Shown: positions 47,098-59,322 of the stretch, in pieces
Layout of the letters: each line of letters begins with the position of its first letter
How positions within the stretch are numbered: the first letter of the stretch is position 1
NCBI RefSeq assembly: GCF_035222485.1
Contig: NC_085920.1
Span: forward strand, 868,001 to 932,000
Source: Podospora pseudoanserina
Taxonomy: Eukaryota > Ascomycota > Sordariomycetes > Sordariales > Podosporaceae
DNA length: 64,000 nucleotides
Direction of reading: 5' to 3'
Program-made: the position numbers and the translations under genes
The notes under the pieces: generated by a model
The model's database searches: none
What the model saw: only the letters and a program-made list of their open reading frames with translations
Told to the model about the DNA's origin: nothing

Positions 47098-48358
47098 TTA
47101 ATGAGCCTCCACAGCCGTCCCCTCGCCTACAATGGGCACCGCCTCCACGACGGGACTCTTCTTCCTCGCCAACGCAGCCTGCTCAGCCCTCACGCTCTCC
47201 AAAATGTCCGGATACCAAATCTCACCCACATCCTGATGGCTCTTGACCCGGTTCCTCAACGTCGCCTCCCCCAACGTCTTGGCCACCCCTCCCTTCCTAA
47301 ACGTAAACTCAACATCATCCAACCTTCCCCCATTCTTCTCCAGCACCCTCCTCCTCAGTTCCTTGATCTCCTCCTTCACCTGTCCCACCCCCACATTCTC
47401 CAAATCCTCAAACTCTGCGTCCCCGCTCACGCCCTGAAAGAAAGGAATGCTATACCTCGCCCCTTTGCCCGCCTCCGGAGACAAGACCCTGTGCGTAGTA
47501 CTCACACAAACCCCCTGAGTGAGCGCCTCCAGCCCCTGCCCTATCGCCACGACAAGCGTCCCGTCAATAGGAGGGCAATCAATCCACTCCCCCCTCATAT
47601 TCTGCACCTGCAATCCCCTGTGCTGACTAGCCTGCAGCAAGTAACTACTCAGCATACTATCCTTGTGCGGCCCAACCCCTTGATTTCCCTTCCCGCTCCC
47701 CAACGTGCCCACGTCGGGGTACTTTACAATCTTGAGCTTGTGCTGCTGCGTTTGGTTTTGTCTCCCGCCGAAGCCAGGGCCGTCAAAGTACTTGTTGAAT
47801 GCGTCGGGAGGGAGGTCGATGGCCTCGGCGATGAGGGAGGTGAAGGAAATGGATATCTCCCCCATGCGGTTCATGTACTCGGTGAATGTCTCCCGGAAGT
47901 TGGGCAAGATGGATGAAGAGGGCCACTGGTTAGGCGCGAGGAGGTTGTCGTATAAGGGGGCGTCGGGGCCGGGGAGGGGGTGCTCAGTAGACAAGTCGAT
48001 CTGCTCGCGGTGGTCGATCCCACCGGCGGTGATCTCGGCAGAGAGACGGGAGTAGCCCAGGAAGGAGGGGGCGTTTTTCATTTCGATTTTGAGTCTTATA
48101 TCTCCTGGTTAGTTATATGTGAGAGAGAGGATAAAGGGGGAGAAGAAGGGAAACGGACTTTTCTTCTTCGGGAATGTCAAAAAAGGCTTTGCCCTCGCGG
48201 ATGACTTGTTTGAAGAGCTCATCTGGGATGCCGACGTTTTTAAGATACAAAAACCCGACTTCCATGAGGGCATGGCGCAGCTCGGCGAGGAACTGCGGTT
48301 TCGTCGCTGGGTCTGAGGCCTGAGCCAGGTCGAGGATGGGGATGGATGTAAAGGACAT
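47098..48358 (-). CDS. 2-oxoglutarate/Fe(II) oxygenase, isopenicillin-N-synthase-like
   Basis: Exons 48358-48159 and 48094-47098; 64-nt intron with an unusual GTCCGT donor but a good CTAAC branch; phase 2; 398 aa. The N-terminal DIOX_N region begins MSFTSIPILDLAQ and includes GFLYLKNVGIP. The C-terminal 2OG-Fe(II) domain is complete: iron ligands His210 and Asp212 (GPHKDS) and His268 (STTHRV), with Arg280 and Ser282 (RYS) for 2-oxoglutarate. The tail after residue ~300 is longer than in plant enzymes and may cover the active site. Substrate unknown; many fungal members are in secondary metabolism, but no backbone enzyme is nearby, so a free-standing metabolic or detoxifying role is more likely (inference). 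Confidence 0.92.
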
Positions 48359-49005
48359 TGTGATCGTCACTGAGGATTAGAGTGATATGTGAGAGCCGCC
48401 TGTATCTCCGTGTCTGAGAGGGAAAAGTCTTAACAAAGAGTCAAGAATGAAAACACGCGAAAGAAAAAGTAGACTGCTTATAAATAGACCACCGGCCTAC
48501 AGAAAGAATGTTTCAAGAGGGTATCTTAATGATCCAATCGGATACAATATGCAGCTACACTTATATCTCTAGCTTCCTTAGCATCTGTCCGATGTCAGGT
48601 CATGTTTCCCATCACCCTCAAAATGGCGTAATCGGTCGACATCGGAGCTGCTCCATACCCAGCCCCGCATTTACTCACGGGGTGCGGGTCACAAAGCCCG
48701 GGTTTACCCCCCTTTCTCCAACGGCACGCCATACCCATTTCCTTCCTTTGAAGCTTCCATGTTCGGGCCGGCTTGGTCCAAATGCCGGGCGTACTGCGTC
48801 CTTCCCTCCCGCTTACGGATGGGTCCTTACCGGACAAAACCATGCCGATTTCGTATTATGGCCTACAACTCTGGGCCCAGCCACTTTTGCTTATTTCCTT
48901 TCCAACCTCTTGATTAGATAAATCTGCTCTCCAATGGCGCGAGCTGTTTCTGGAGGGGCATTTGTGTGTGCCTCGACGTCCTGTTCGTAGACTGAGATGT
49001 CGAAA
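48359..49005. other. Upstream region of the oxygenase gene / 3' region of UTP17
   Basis: 647 nt between two minus-strand genes. No coding or RNA feature recognised. Confidence 0.45.
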
Positions 49006-51950
49006 TCACTCCGAGGAGGTGGGCTTCGCGCACCACATCGCCGCCAGTTGGGAGAAGCTGCCGTCAAGAGGGGCGAGTGCGAATGTGGGCGCGACGTTGA
49101 AGGCTTGGACCACGTGCTGTTGGGCTACAACGGCTGCATGATCGTCGTCATCCACCTCCATCGGATCCGCATCCTCCATCTCTTCATCGCTGACTTCTTC
49201 ATCCTGCAAGACCAACGCATCCTGCACAGGTTGCGTCTCAACTGTGTCATCCATGGTCATGTGGTCCATAGGCTTGAGGATCAGTGGCTGCTCGACAGCG
49301 TCGGTCACAGCCCAGATCTGAGCCGCGGAATCAACCACCACGAAACCAGATGACCCCGGAGCAGCCAATACAGATGTGATGAGATGAGGGAATTGTTGCA
49401 CCAGTTGTGGTTCCTGGTCATCAAGTGAGAAAACCGTCAGCTCAGATCTGGCACCTTTCTTCAGCTTGTCCTGCCGAGGGTGTGGGATAGGTGCCGCCAG
49501 GGCGAACGTCCGTGACTGGTGGTTGACGGCCAGTTGAGTAAGGCGTTTGGCGGCGAGAGAAGTATCCTTGAGCTTGTAGCTGTACAGCAGCTCGTCTGAT
49601 ACCGTGTCGTAAACGGCAATGTCCTCGGATAGCAAGATCAAGCACGAACCCATACTCTGGATGCTACGGACTTCTCCGCGGATGATACCTGAGATAACAT
49701 CCCGAATCGTACCGGTTTGTGTGTCAATGGCAACAACAAGCCCCTCGGTAGAGACCCGGTAGGCGGCAAAGAGGATCGAACCGTCTTCAGAGTAGGCGAC
49801 CGCGCCACTGCGGAACACCTTTCTGGTCTCCTCAACCAGGTCTTCTTGCTTTTCACGCACAGGGAGCGTGACAGCGCGAGAGCAGTGCCAGCTGCGAAGT
49901 GGTTCCCCATCATGTCCTTTGACCGCAAGACCGTCTCGGATGCGGTACTGTGTAGACCAGAACCGTACCACACCATCGTTTCCAATGGTCGCAAACCTGG
50001 AGGAAACTGGGTCGCTGGCAACATCGAAGATAGCTTGAGGAAGATCGGTGTGATGCGCCTCATTGACCCTGGTAACCAGCTCAAGTGAGTTATCCTCATG
50101 AACCTCCCAGAACTTGAGGTAGATCTCCTTCCTTTGCCGAGCAGCCTCGGCAACAGTCTTGGACCCAGTCAAGAAAGCGGCCGTGTCCCTTTCGGGGGGT
50201 TGCCACTCATCGATCGACGCCAACCACTTCCCGTCTTTAGAAAAGGAGAGACTTGTGGCCGTTGGCTCCATAATTGGCTGGCCATCCCTTGTGATATTGG
50301 CCTCTGTAGAGCTGGTGCGTGCAATCGCGTGCTTAGACACACCCTGAAATGAAGCAAGGTCAAAGACCTGAACAAGAGGAGCGGATACAGTTGTCCCGGC
50401 TCCCTGTGTAGCCTGCTGCCCGTTTCCAACACACAGGAACATCTGAGAAGGGTTGCGCGGATTGGATGTGGCCACCACGGGAGCCGAGATTTCATCAGCT
50501 GACCGCCAGACACGACGAACCAAGGATTCCTTCGAAGGCGTCTCTTCTAGCACAAGAGACTGGATGCCAGAAACATACATGGTCGGCTTCATCTCAGCAG
50601 TCGAAAGAACCATGGTGGAATTGTCGTCGAGATGGACGGCGTACGATGCACCGCGCGGCGAAATGGTGATGTTTTCGATGGTTGCTGACAGATGAGGAAG
50701 AGTTTCCGTCCGACCGGCATCAATCTGCCAAAGAACCAAGACAGTTTCGGCGCCACCAGAGATGAGATAGTTTCCTGACATCGATTAGCATCTTGCGAGC
50801 GGTTCTGAGTACATGCAGTCCTTACCATCTCTAGACAACTTAACGCTATGAACAGCTCTCCGATGCCAATGGAGCTTCGTAGGCTGCAAGGTGCGCTCTG
50901 CAATTCCAGACAATACATCATTGTACAAGTAGATGGCACCCCGAGCGCAACCAACGACCACATCAGCTCTGATGAGTTTCTTGTCCTTCAATACAGGATG
51001 AACATCCAGACAGCTGATGATATCGGGAAGGTCGAAAGAGTGGAAGTCGAATTTTAGCGTGTCGATGGAAGCGACCTTGCTCGCCTTGAAGTAGCCAATG
51101 TGCAAAGCCGTTTTCGTAGCGGCAACAATCAGTCTCCCACTAGCAGCGAACCGAAGCATCTGAGGACTTTGATCGAAACTGTGAAGAAGCAACCCCTCCC
51201 CTTTCCCTTCTAACAGGCTCTCCCTCGTATGGGCGACGACTTGCGCAGAGGTAGGACTAGTATTCTGAAGGACGAGAAGCACATCGATTTTGGAATTGGG
51301 AAGGTCAATCGCATCGACAGACATATCGACAAGGTTGCTGGAAGTGATGGTGAATGGGGTGTCAGATCCAGTGCCTAATCTCCAATTGATGTTCCAGATA
51401 CGGCCATCAGAGCAGGCAACCCAAATGTAGGCTCCCTGAGTCTTGGACAGCGATGTGGCCACGATATGGGCTGGTGTGGTCGCATTTTCGCTGTCCGTCT
51501 CTGTCAATGGGATAGGGATACGGCGGATCGGCAGGGAGCTTTCGGTGGAAAATACTTGGATCGAAGTATTGTAGGTTATTATGAGAAACCTAGGTATGTC
51601 AGTCAGGATGGAATCTGTGAGTAGCTGTCCCCCTCCTGGCATTCTTACTTCTCGTCTGGGGAAAAGACGGGATCAATGTTGAGCATCCGGCCGCCCATTG
51701 GGGGTTGGACCTTCCACTGTGACTGTGACGATACACCTGGCAAGCCTGAATGTCCATTTATCGGCTGAAGGCTTGTGTCGTCTGTGTGGCTTGTTTGGTT
51801 GGCTCCTTCCCCGTTCAACGCATCTGCCTTCTCCTGTTCTGTTTTGCGACGGTGCTTCTTCTGCTGCGCTTGTGCCGAGTCGTCTTTTGGTTCACGTTTC
51901 CGCTTTTTCAACGAGGCGCTATCGCCGTTGGTATCTGTTTTTGACGGCAT
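49006..51950 (-). CDS. UTP17: U3 snoRNP / t-UTP component Utp17 (Nan1, WDR75), WD-repeat protein
   Basis: Three exons: 51950-51649, 51589-50826 and 50774-49006; introns of 59 and 51 nt, phases consistent, 944 aa. The N terminus is Lys/Arg-rich (LKKRKREPKDD, KKHRRKTEQEK), a nuclear/nucleolar signal. Two WD40 propellers follow: blades include VACSDGRIWNINWR, HRRAVHSVKLSRDGNYLISGG (made across the second splice) and RFATIGNDGVVRFWS. The C terminus has a long Asp/Glu stretch. The protein belongs to the small-subunit processome t-UTP complex needed for Pol I transcription and 18S rRNA processing in the nucleolus. It is divergent from RPB10, another ribosome-biogenesis-linked gene. Confidence 0.9.
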
Positions 51951-52406
51951 CGTGTGATAGGGTAGCAAACTGACGTCTGACCTTTCTTGGGGGATCTCGG
52001 CGAAAAATCAATGCTGTAATGTCGAGAATGGAATCAAACAGCCCAAGCTTCACACGCCCAGTCCAGTCGCCAATTGCGACTAAGCGGAAGAAATTTTGGC
52101 GGAGTCGCAAAAAAAGTTACAGTGGGGCCGGCTGCTTATCGGCGATAAGCACGAGCCAATCCCTGTCCCTGAGACAAAGATTTGCGGCAACTTTGAGAGG
52201 TCTCGGCAGGCGTCGCGACAACTTCAGCGCATCCATCCACTTTCTGCCCAGTCATCACTGACCGACACTTTTCTGCCGGCATCTCCCACCGCAAAACCCA
52301 GGGCTCCCAATACATCAACTTCTCCGGCTTCAGAAACATCTTCCGGAACACCCTTTCACATTAGACTCCACCCAAGCTCGACGCGCATCTATCTACACTC
52401 GACAAA
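51951..52406. promoter_or_regulatory. Shared divergent promoter, UTP17 / RPB10
   Basis: 456 nt between divergent ATGs. AAATTTT at 52091-52097 (reverse complement AAAATTT) partly fits the yeast RRPE motif of rRNA-processing genes, and an A-run lies at 52110-52116. The fit is weak, but the gene pairing makes co-regulation plausible. Confidence 0.4.
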
Positions 52407-52714
52407 ATGATTATTCCAGTTCGCTGCTTCTCATGTGGCAAGGTCGTGGGTGACCTTTGGGAAAAGTTCGTTGTCTTGATCGAGGACAGAGGGCTCGCCG
52501 ATGGAGAGGCCCTTGATGAGCTCGGCTGCAAGCGCTACTGCTGCCGTCGCATGGTCATGACCCACGTTGACTTGATCGAGAAGCTTCTGAAGTACGAATT
52601 TTGTTCGGGCACACTTTTCTGACTGGATGTGGCTGACACCCTCGCTCTAGGTACACTCCCGATGGCCGCAACAGCAAGAAGCTCAGCATGGCCAATCCTG
52701 GTCACATGGAATAA
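52407..52714 (+). CDS. RPB10: RNA polymerase I, II and III subunit Rpb10 (RPABC5)
   Basis: Exons 52407-52591 and 52651-52714; 59-nt intron ending GCTCTAG, phase 2; 82 aa, close to the usual ~70-80. The sequence starts [12 protein letters not shown]; zinc ligands are Cys7 and Cys10, then Cys45 and Cys46 (CKRYCCRRM). The core [15 protein letters not shown] is restored by splicing. A small structural zinc subunit shared by all three nuclear RNA polymerases, at the Rpb3/Rpb11 end of the enzyme, essential in yeast. Nothing abnormal. Confidence 0.97.
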
Positions 52715-55700
52715 TAGACAACACCCGTTTAGATGCATTTTCGTCCGGCGTTATGGGTTGGTTATACAGGCAGCAGGGGCATATTGGTCTCAACCATTTT
52801 ATTTTGGGGCGGGAAAAAGATTGTTTTTATGGGGATGAGGCGTCAGGGTTGACTTGCTTTGGATGCGCGAGGGCGGCGGCAGCATGCGTTTAAAATCTTT
52901 CGGCAGAGAACCTCAAGAAATGTTTTGGTGAAGAATGGTAAAAGCGGACGACAGTTTCACGCACATGGACTTGGCCGACGCTCAACTAAGGGAATAGAGC
53001 AGACATACTGTCAATTGTATTTGCCGTGCAATGCCACCAGCAGATTGCATGTCGTTATGTCGGACTAGAAGCTCTGCCTTTGCTCCAGAGACATACACAC
53101 TTTGGAAATACAGTTCTTCATGGCACATCACCCATCCTTGATGACGGGGATCCACTTCCCATCCTCACTTCGAGATGAGGCTCGGGTGGACATCAGCAGC
53201 CCTTCTATCCTACCAACGAACTTGTTAAGCTAGGAACTTTTATCATTTCACCGCAGCCTTCTCGGACACAGCGCTGGGCAACTAGGAAGGTTCACCCGTG
53301 CCTCATCCTTCCCGCGCTGTCCTTCTTCTAGAAAATGCAGTATGTACCACTTTACCCCGGTCTATGCAACCCATACCAGATTTGTGAGATAATCTCGGTC
53401 AGCAAGAGGTGCTCATGCTGTTGGTTCCTCTTCCCGAACTGCAACAGACCCCTCCACCAACAGAGAAGAGGTAGTGGACCCGAGCAAGCCTTCCATTTCT
53501 GCTTCCTACAGACCGACGCGTGCATTACACGACAACGGCCAGAACCTCCTGTGCAACCATAGCATCTCGTCCGAAGGCGTCGTCGTGGCGTCTAAGCGCC
53601 CGTTGCCGCGTCTAATCGCGGTTGTTCTGCAGGCTTGTGGGTCAAAGGAATATAGTTTCCTCTCTTGTCTCAATCACTCTGCGGAATCCATGAAGGGAAA
53701 GAGATCCTAAGCGCGGAGGCTGTTGGTGGAGATGAAGGATCTAAAGAGAGAAGTTAATGTTAGCCGCATTTGGCAGACCTCGTGTACTGTCATGAGTAGG
53801 GTATCTTACTATTGCTGCTAGCACTCAAAGTCCCTCACAAAACACAGCACACTTACAACTCCTACAACCTATGAGAGGCGCGCATTCATTGATCCCGCAC
53901 TAGCGCCAAACCAACCATCAGGATCCAAACAGTCGGAATCGCTTGACCGCCACACACGGTCCGGCCCCTGCTGCCCGTGGTGGTGTTCTTCCTGTTGTCC
54001 TTGTGTGGGTGGCCATGCTGCAGCCCAGATCAGAATCTCAATTCCAACGCCATCATGCCTTTGCAGAGCTTCATCACACTTTCCTCTGCCGAGATTGATT
54101 CACCGCCTCCACTGAGAGACGATGCTTCAGTGCCGTCTCTAAGTTTTGTACCCATGGAACAGGCCTGCCTTTTTCTCGGCCGTCCGGATAACAAGTCAAG
54201 GTAACAGCACACTGTGCCTATGCGGACGAGAAGTTTCATGGCCCCCGCAGATCCATCCTCTCACTCATTTGCAAAATCAATGCCGATATGACCGAGTATC
54301 AGGCTAGGTGTACACTTGTCACCTTTCGGTTCAACATAACCCCTCCATCACGGAAGGGTGGTGCTTGCAGTGATACTCGATGATGTTTGTCGAGCGCGGC
54401 TTGTCCTACCTGAACCATGTGGTACCAAGGGACATCAGCAACCACCCGTATACAGATCTAGTCTGTGCTTGCGTGCCAAACTGCCATTGGCCGTGATCAC
54501 CAAAGCCAAACGAAACAAGTGAAGTTCGTCCAAAGCACTCCCAGCTGGCTGGGAACAAGTGGTGATCTAGGGAATCCAACGGCAATCCTATTGGCCAAGA
54601 GAGCTGCCCCTCATCCCGAGAAGTTTGGAGCAGGGGGGGTCGAGAATGGTGCCCCCTGACTTGCTGGGAACGCGAGCCTAACGACGTTTTAAGCGCCGAC
54701 TTCATCGCCATGCAGTTTATCAGCAGTGAGGGGCGCCGTCGCCATCATCTGACTGGCCCGAGACAAAAGACGCGCATTGGGTGTGTGCGGGATGGGAACT
54801 TTTTTGACATCAGTATTGTCAGCCTTATCCAGAATTATCGAGAGGGGAGAGGATGGCCTACACCAGGCCGGTTCAATCTCGCCTTCGCCGTGTAATCACT
54901 CTTGGTGCGCCTCCAACAGACAGGCCATCACCGTCATGTGCAAAGAGCAATTTGGGCGAGCAATACAACATCCAGGTCGACAGATAGAAACCTTTGGCCG
55001 TAGGATTCGAATTGTTACTGTGCAGCAGGAGCCAGCACCTGCAGGTCCGTTGGTGGTTTAGTCTATCCCCTGTTGGGCAAGACGCCCTTCCCAGACCCTG
55101 GCTTCCCGCAGCACGACACGCCTCTCTTGGTCTCTGCCCCAGCCAGAGTGCTGCCTTCTAACCGCACTGCACACTCTCCTCCCCTCTGCCACTGACCACT
55201 ACCGGATGTCCTTTGAATGAACCACTGGCTGACAGCTCTACGGCTCCCCACGCGGACACTTCCAAGCTATCACCATCCTTCCCAAGCTTGTCTAGAAGCT
55301 GCACTACCTGCTGCGTCCTGGTCGACGTGTTGGTTGTCGTGGTATCTGGTGTGTTGTTCCCCGCAGCAAGAAGACAGCCCGCAAGCCCGCATCGGCCTCC
55401 CCTTCGGTCCCAATCAGGCTGAAGCCCTACGCCGGTGATCCATCGTGCTGCAAGGAAACACCCACGGTGGCTTGCCTTTGGTGCTCGGGACCTTGGCCAC
55501 CCCCAAGCATCCTTCTTCCTTAAGGAACGCCCTCTTCCCACCAGAGATACCTCAGCTCAGCTCCCGGCGCATCGTGCAATGCTGTATCCCGATACCTACT
55601 TGCGCGCCTAATTGTCGACACACAGCATCTGCCAACAACCGCGCACAGGTTCTCCGATATTTTGCTTCCTAAGCGCAGTCGTGCTGTGCTGCCTACTGCT

Positions 55701-55898
55701 TGCCTTGCCGTCTCGGTGTTGGGGCAAACCCTTTAACCAACGACTGATAACTGCTGGCTTGGCCGTTGACTGGGTTAGCGAGATCTACACCTCGGCTCAC
55801 TGCGGCGCATTGGGTCGGAAGTGGCTGCAATGGCTCTTGAAGCTCCCCTGAGGACATCAACGGGAAGCATCAGGTCGATATACCCTTCATACGCCGAA
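52715..55898. other. Second gene-poor stretch
   Basis: 3.2 kb between RPB10 and the seven-exon gene. Only short, unsupported ORFs on both strands. Part of it is presumably promoter and leader of the downstream gene. Confidence 0.5.
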
Positions 55899-58327
55899 AT
55901 GGCACTCTCCTCTGGACGAGAGTCCCCTGCGCTGACGTCCCAATATATGGCGTATGATATCCCTTCCCAGCTAACCCCGAATTGGTGAACCCTGTTGGTT
56001 GACATTTATCTTTTCCCAGCTCCTCGTCCGGCCCTGACTCCCAAGCCCTTCGTCCAAATTCTTTTACGAGACCAAGCTCGGCGCATCTTATGAGCCCGAG
56101 CAGCGATATTGTTGGCCCTTCACCTGTGACTTCGAACGGAACCGAGACTACGGAAATTGAGGACGAAGAGGTGGAAGAGACTGAAGAAGCGACCGGGTTT
56201 GGGCGCAATTCGGTTTGTGGACCTTGTCTATGCCTTTTGCATGATATCGTGCCGGTCATAATAACTAATGGTTGCCAGTTGTTGATGCTGAAAACGAACA
56301 TTCCGGATCATGTACGAAAATCCGGAAGTGAAGAGGTCGTCTCGGTGATACACGCGCCCCCAAATTTTCAAGACTGGGTATGAAGGCTCAAGGCAAATGG
56401 ATGATAGGATGACCCAAGCTGACGTTGGATTTTGCCAGAAGTCCGGTGACACTACCTCGAGATCAAGTGTTTCGAACTCTGTGAGCGGTGCGAGTATAGC
56501 CAGTAGCGGTGCCAGTCCGCCGCCTAGCGAACCGTCAACTGTAGTAGTAAGGTGTCCTGTTGAGTGAGGGCAGTCTAAACATGGTGCTAACTCTGTACAA
56601 AGACAAGGCATTCGCTGAACCAGTCGCCCCCTATGGTTAACACCAGAGTACGACCCGTGTCATTCAATCTTGATGCTCCGACACCTCAGGCCCAGAAATT
56701 GGAAGATGTCTACGCCAATGAATCTACAAAAACACGATCCAGCACTGCTAGCAGCCTTGAATGTAAGAGTGGACAAACAGACACCATTGGCAAATTCGAT
56801 GCTAATTCGTTGTGCAGTGATACCCGAAATCATTGAGAATGACGGGGACGAGGAGTTTGAAGACGCGGACGAATTCGCCAATCCCACACGAGGCCAAGAT
56901 ACCGAAGTGAAAGCACTTAAAGCGGCCCTTGAAGAGTGCTGGACATTATGCAATACTCTCGCCAACCTCAGTTCGATTCACCGAAAGCAAGTCTTCCACA
57001 GCTCTGGCACTCCTGATGCCCACGAAAGGGCATGGAAATGCTGCTGGAAGCTCTGCAAACGATTATATCACAGCCGAGACGACGTCTCAGAGTCATTTGG
57101 AGTGCGGACCAATCTCGATCTATGTCGGGACTTTTGTCAGTCACTCTTTGATGTGAGGCAAAGGACCAATGAGACAGCGGACTCGATCCTGAGGGTCAGC
57201 TTTGAGCTCAACAATCAGTACGTTTCATTTTATTGGTGACGGGGATATCATGTCTAACAAGATGACACAGTTTATACAGCGCTCAGGACAGCCGAACGCT
57301 CCCTGAAGCCTTCCGGGAGCGAACACTGGATTTCTACATCACCCTGTGTCACCGACTGATGAAGCAACGCAACGACTTGGCCGAAGAAACCGACTCGTTG
57401 CTACGGGCATGCTGGGCGCTGGCTGAGATGCTCTTCAGCCTTCGGCAAAACCGAAGAGACGGAAAGGCCCCCGACGAAGAACTCCTTGGCTCAGCCGTCC
57501 AGGCTTGTTGGGAGCTGTGCGACATATTCCGTGAGGGCTGGACACAGGTTCGACCAGATCGTGGTACACCGAGACCAAACCAGGTCAACTTTTTCGCGGC
57601 CAACCCAACTTTTGGCCTGCAAATGAGCAGTCACCAATCTGAAGTCGAGCGCTCCAATGCCGGAAGCCGTGCCTCCCTACGCTCAAAACGGGAGAGTTTG
57701 CGGAGCCTGGGTGAACTTGAGCGACCTCGCGCACGACCCGTCGTACCCGAAACTCCAGTGACTGAATTTGAAGATACACCAATCTCACCCGACGCCAGCC
57801 CACAGATGCCCAACATTCTTGTGCTTGGGACGTCGGACTCTCGCAGCGATCGTGGGGGGCGTTGGTCGAGCAATGCCTCGAACCTGTCTGGTTACAGCCA
57901 AAACACGTCCAGCACGGCCACCACAGCGACGACGATAGAAGATGTCAACATCACCCGCATCAAAGCCCTCGTCGTGAAGGCGGCACTCAACATTGGTTTT
58001 GACCGCAGTGCACCGGGGGCAGATGCGCCATCCGCTCTACAATCATTCGTCAACGACCTCCCTCAGCACTCCTTTGGTGGGCTGCCCAACCAAGTCTCTT
58101 TGCTGCAGAATTACAAGAATCTCGTGTTAGCAGACGCGTCATTCCGCTCTCCGGCTACATTACCCGCCCGTGGGAAGCGGTTCAACGCTGTGGAAGTGGC
58201 CAAGAGCGTCGGGTGGATGATGATCAGATCAGGCCAGTATAACTTTTTGAGGGATCTATACCGGCTTGTCTTCGGGTGTCAGCTAGAGGATGCCGACACG
58301 AGGAAGAATGTTTCCATTGTGGTATAA
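55899..58327 (+). CDS. Uncharacterised fungal protein with repeated Cys/Trp helices (689 aa)
   Basis: Seven exons: 55899-55951, 56020-56212, 56279-56377, 56439-56546, 56603-56762, 56818-57217 and 57271-58327; all phases agree. The first ATG (MALSSGRESP) lies one short exon upstream of the obvious ATG at 56090; the splice keeps the frame through SSAHLM, so the upstream start is preferred. The N-terminal ~270 residues are Ser/Thr/Glu-rich and probably disordered. The middle has at least five similar helices: ECWTLCNTLANL, CCWKLCKRLYHSR, DLCRDFCQSLFDVR, RACWALAEMLFSLR and QACWELCDIFREGW. After a Ser/Arg linker comes a conserved-looking C-terminal block (RIKALVVKAALNIGF to SVGWMMIRSGQYNFLRDL). 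I cannot name a function. The Trp-x-Leu spacing suggests a helical-repeat scaffold; no membrane segment or signal peptide. Confidence 0.8.
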
Positions 58328-59322
58328 TGGGGGCAGCCCCCTCGTTGGTCATACCGAGGACGGGGAGATTGGGATCCCGGTTACAAAACCAGGTCGCGGC
58401 CAGGTGTGTGTCGGCCGAAGAGGATTCGCTTGTGGCTGCGTCGCATAAACATCACTTTGTTCAGAAGAACCTCGGATTCAATACCCCTGAATCGAGCGAA
58501 GCCGCCTTTTCATCAACTCAACAGTCGAGGCGCTGCCAGTCTCTACCGCAGAGAACCAACCCCCAATTTGCGCAAATCTACCACCCTACCTACTACTACC
58601 ATTTATTCAACTACATAATTCCTCGTTGTTTGTCAGATACCCTTTGTTTTACGGCTTTTTTTATTTTTAATTTCAGCACCTTAGAAAATCTTGATGAACT
58701 GCCTACTTTTTACTTCTTTGCCTATGTGTATTTCCATTGCAAGGCGCTCTGGGTCAGACACTTTGAGCACGGCGGGGTTTGGGAAGGAGGTGGAAATGAG
58801 TGATATGAAATTTTAGTTTTGCGACAAGAACAAAGATGAACCTGTAAAATTGAGTAATAAGCCTGTGTGAGCGAACTTTTTCGTGTCGGAGTATTCAACT
58901 GTCGGTATTGATATCTGAAAGGATGTGACAAAATCTTCAAGTGCTGGGCGATAATTGTCTGGTGGTAGAGTCAGGAATGGAATGCGTTATGCGTCGGCTA
59001 TGAACCGATACCGTTGTTGTCCATATCTGGTATCTATCAACAGTTAAGCCACATATGATTATGGTGTAAAAAGTGAGCGTGGTATATATATGATTATCAT
59101 ATCTATCATTACGCATATATGCATCGAATAAAGCCCTTATTTCTCTTCCCCCTGGGGTATCGGAATAAACCCATATCAACGCCCTGAAAAAGCCATATTC
59201 AACAGAGAAGCGAACGTTATGTTTGTTGTCCCTTTTTTTACATGTGCCCATTCGTTCCCTTACAAAAAATGGTACAAAAACACAAGTGAACAAAATCTAG
59301 GTATCCGCGCGAAAACAACGTT
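58328..59322. other. Convergent 3' region
   Basis: 995 nt between convergent stops. T-rich and AT-rich (58640-58720, 59040-59120), fitting two 3' UTRs. No gene seen. Confidence 0.5.

Noticed and set aside
56090-56383. ATG at 56090 as the start of the seven-exon gene
   Set aside because: An upstream exon with its own ATG joins in frame and phase, so 55899 is preferred; 56090 remains a possible internal start.
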